This document shows, piece after piece, positions 63,112 through 64,000 of a DNA stretch of 64,000 nt; within the stretch, counting starts at the first letter, position 1, and each line of letters begins with the position of its first letter. The translations under genes and the position numbers were made by a program. The DNA is from Lewinella sp. IMCC34183. GTDB taxonomy: Bacteria; Bacteroidota; Bacteroidia; Chitinophagales; Saprospiraceae. Under the pieces are notes generated by a model, which worked only from the letters and a program-made list of their open reading frames with translations, was not told where the DNA came from and made no database searches. The stretch spans positions 62,001 to 126,000 of the forward strand of contig NZ_QMEM01000005.1 in assembly GCF_003390915.1 (NCBI RefSeq), in the 5' to 3' direction.

Positions 63112-63277
63112 ACTAACGAACTACCAGCGACCGCAGGGAGCGGGACTACAGAACTACCAGCGACCGCAGGAAGCGGGACTACAGAACTACCAGCGACCGC
63201 AGGGAGCGGGACTACAGAACTACCAGCGACCGCAGGAAGCGGGACTACAGAACTACCAGCGACCGCAGGAAGCGCAA
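63112..63277 (+). repeat. 33-bp repeats, second locus
   Basis: Five units with a 33-bp period start at 63112 (variant), 63145, 63178, 63211 and 63244. Each contains ACTACAGAACTACCAGCGA followed by CCGCAGGGAGCGGG or CCGCAGGAAGCGGG. The first 19 bp are identical to the unit at 10046-10191; the tails differ. The block runs up to the stop codon of the sugar porter gene. Confidence 0.92.
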
Positions 63278-64000
63278 CTACCGCATCAATTCCGCCTGCA
63301 GGTCCTCCAGTTCCACGCCCTTGGTTTCCGGCATGAGGAAGTACACGAAGGCGAGCTGTCCCAGCATGCATACGGCGAAGAGGGCGAAGATGGGTCCCTC
63401 GCCGAAAGTACCGGCCAAAAAGGGGAAGTTGCCGCCGATGAGGGCCGCGAAGATCCAGTGGGTAGTGCTGCCCAATGACGCGCCGAGCCCGCGCACTTCG
63501 TTGCCGAAGATCTCGCTGATGAACACCCAGATGACGGCCCCCTGCCCGATCGCGTGACTGGCAATGAAGACAAACAACCAGATGGGAACCACCAGCCCCT
63601 CCAGGTTGCCGGTAAAGAAGGCCCAGCTGACGGAAGCGAGCGAGATCAGGTATCCGAAGGTACCGATGTACATCAGTTTCTTGCGGCCGCTGCGGTCAAT
63701 GAGGTACATGCCGATGAAGGTGAAGAGCACATTGACCACTCCGATGCCCACGGAGCTCAGAAAGGCGCTTTCCGTGCCCAGGTTGGCTGCTTCGAAGATG
63801 CGGGGCGCGTAGTAGATCACGGCGTTGATGCCCGACACCTGGTTGAAAAAGGCGAACAGGAAGGCGTAAAGGATCGGCCGGTTATACTTGCCGCTGAAAA
63901 AAGTACTCAGCGCCACCGTCTCCTTTGTCGTATTGGACGCTTCGATGCGGTCGAGCTCGTACTGTGCGGTCACGGGGTTGACCCGCATGAGCACATTGAG
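63278..64000 (-). CDS. Sugar porter (MFS) transporter, C-terminal part
   Basis: The right edge cuts this gene; 241 residues of the C-terminal half are present. They include the family motifs FNQVSGINAVIYYAPRIFE, LIDRSGRKKLMYIG (the second RxGRR-type loop), IWVFISEIFGNEVRGLGASLG and the end signature MPETKGVELEDLQAEL. These are typical for proton-coupled glucose/xylose/galactose porters. The stop codon touches the 33-bp repeat block. Confidence 0.93.
   Translation of the reverse strand, partial: LNVLMRVNPVTAQYELDRIEASNTTKETVALSTFFSGKYNRPILYAFLFAFFNQVSGINAVIYYAPRIFEAANLGTESAFLSSVGIGVVNVLFTFIGMYLIDRSGRKKLMYIGTFGYLISLASVSWAFFTGNLEGLVVPIWLFVFIASHAIGQGAVIWVFISEIFGNEVRGLGASLGSTTHWIFAALIGGNFPFLAGTFGEGPIFALFAVCMLGQLAFVYFLMPETKGVELEDLQAELMR

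Noticed and set aside
63063..63371. Minus-strand frame with VVPLPAVAGSS repeats
   Set aside because: Again a by-product of the 33-bp DNA repeat; it overlaps the sugar porter gene in another frame.

Overview
The window looks like chromosomal DNA from a GC-rich member of the Bacteroidota, most likely a Saprospiria/Lewinella-type marine bacterium. The evidence is a secreted amylase with a C-terminal T9SS-type sorting domain, a fused SecDF, many lipoproteins and DUF6089-like outer-membrane barrels, phenylalanine 4-hydroxylase, 2TM, DUF4230 and Pmp3 small membrane proteins, and promoter-like sites of the TTTG / TAnnTTTG type rather than sigma-70 boxes. Start codons were mostly chosen by homology, because Shine-Dalgarno sequences are weak or absent. 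No rRNA, CRISPR array, prophage or complete insertion sequence was seen.

66-8434 (minus strand) is a nitrite assimilation and molybdenum cofactor block: moeA, a MobB-like/MobA fusion, then nirB, nirD, a DUF4202 gene, a NarX-like sensor kinase and a NarL-like regulator. The nirB promoter sits inside a 44-bp near-palindrome. 8547-10935 carries a DUF4230 protein, tRNA-Arg(TCT), two matched short-repeat blocks, and phhA.

11118-21468 is mostly housekeeping: rarA, a 131-bp hairpin repeat array, lpxB, an outer-membrane barrel, an ABC exporter, murB, a Crp/Fnr regulator and RidA. 21537-25812 holds an uncharacterised set (GT2 glycosyltransferase, PIG-L deacetylase/methyltransferase fusion, acyl-CoA dehydrogenase-like protein, LysE exporter) that could make and export a small modified glyco-metabolite. 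25929-33828 has a collapsed phosphomannomutase relic, a group II PLP decarboxylase, phosphatidylserine decarboxylase, an NlpC/P60 lipoprotein, a glycine-rich RRM protein and a large T9SS-secreted GH13 enzyme.

33924-44570 contains tmRNA (tag read as GTPSYAMAA), a fumarylacetoacetase-family gene, purC, hpf, and a tightly overlapping recQ, gamma-glutamylcyclotransferase-like, sbcD, sbcC operon. 44700-53623 has two M16-family proteins (one active, one apparently inactive), a GT2, HemJ-like protein, an orphan response regulator, an aquaglyceroporin and two lipoproteins. 53692-57888 is a second starch-related patch: a periplasmic GH13 cyclomaltodextrinase-like enzyme flanked by two paralogous barrel proteins. 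The window ends with secDF, a frameshifted VOC gene, a Gfo/Idh oxidoreductase, a second copy of the repeat pair seen after the tRNA, and a sugar porter that runs off the right edge.
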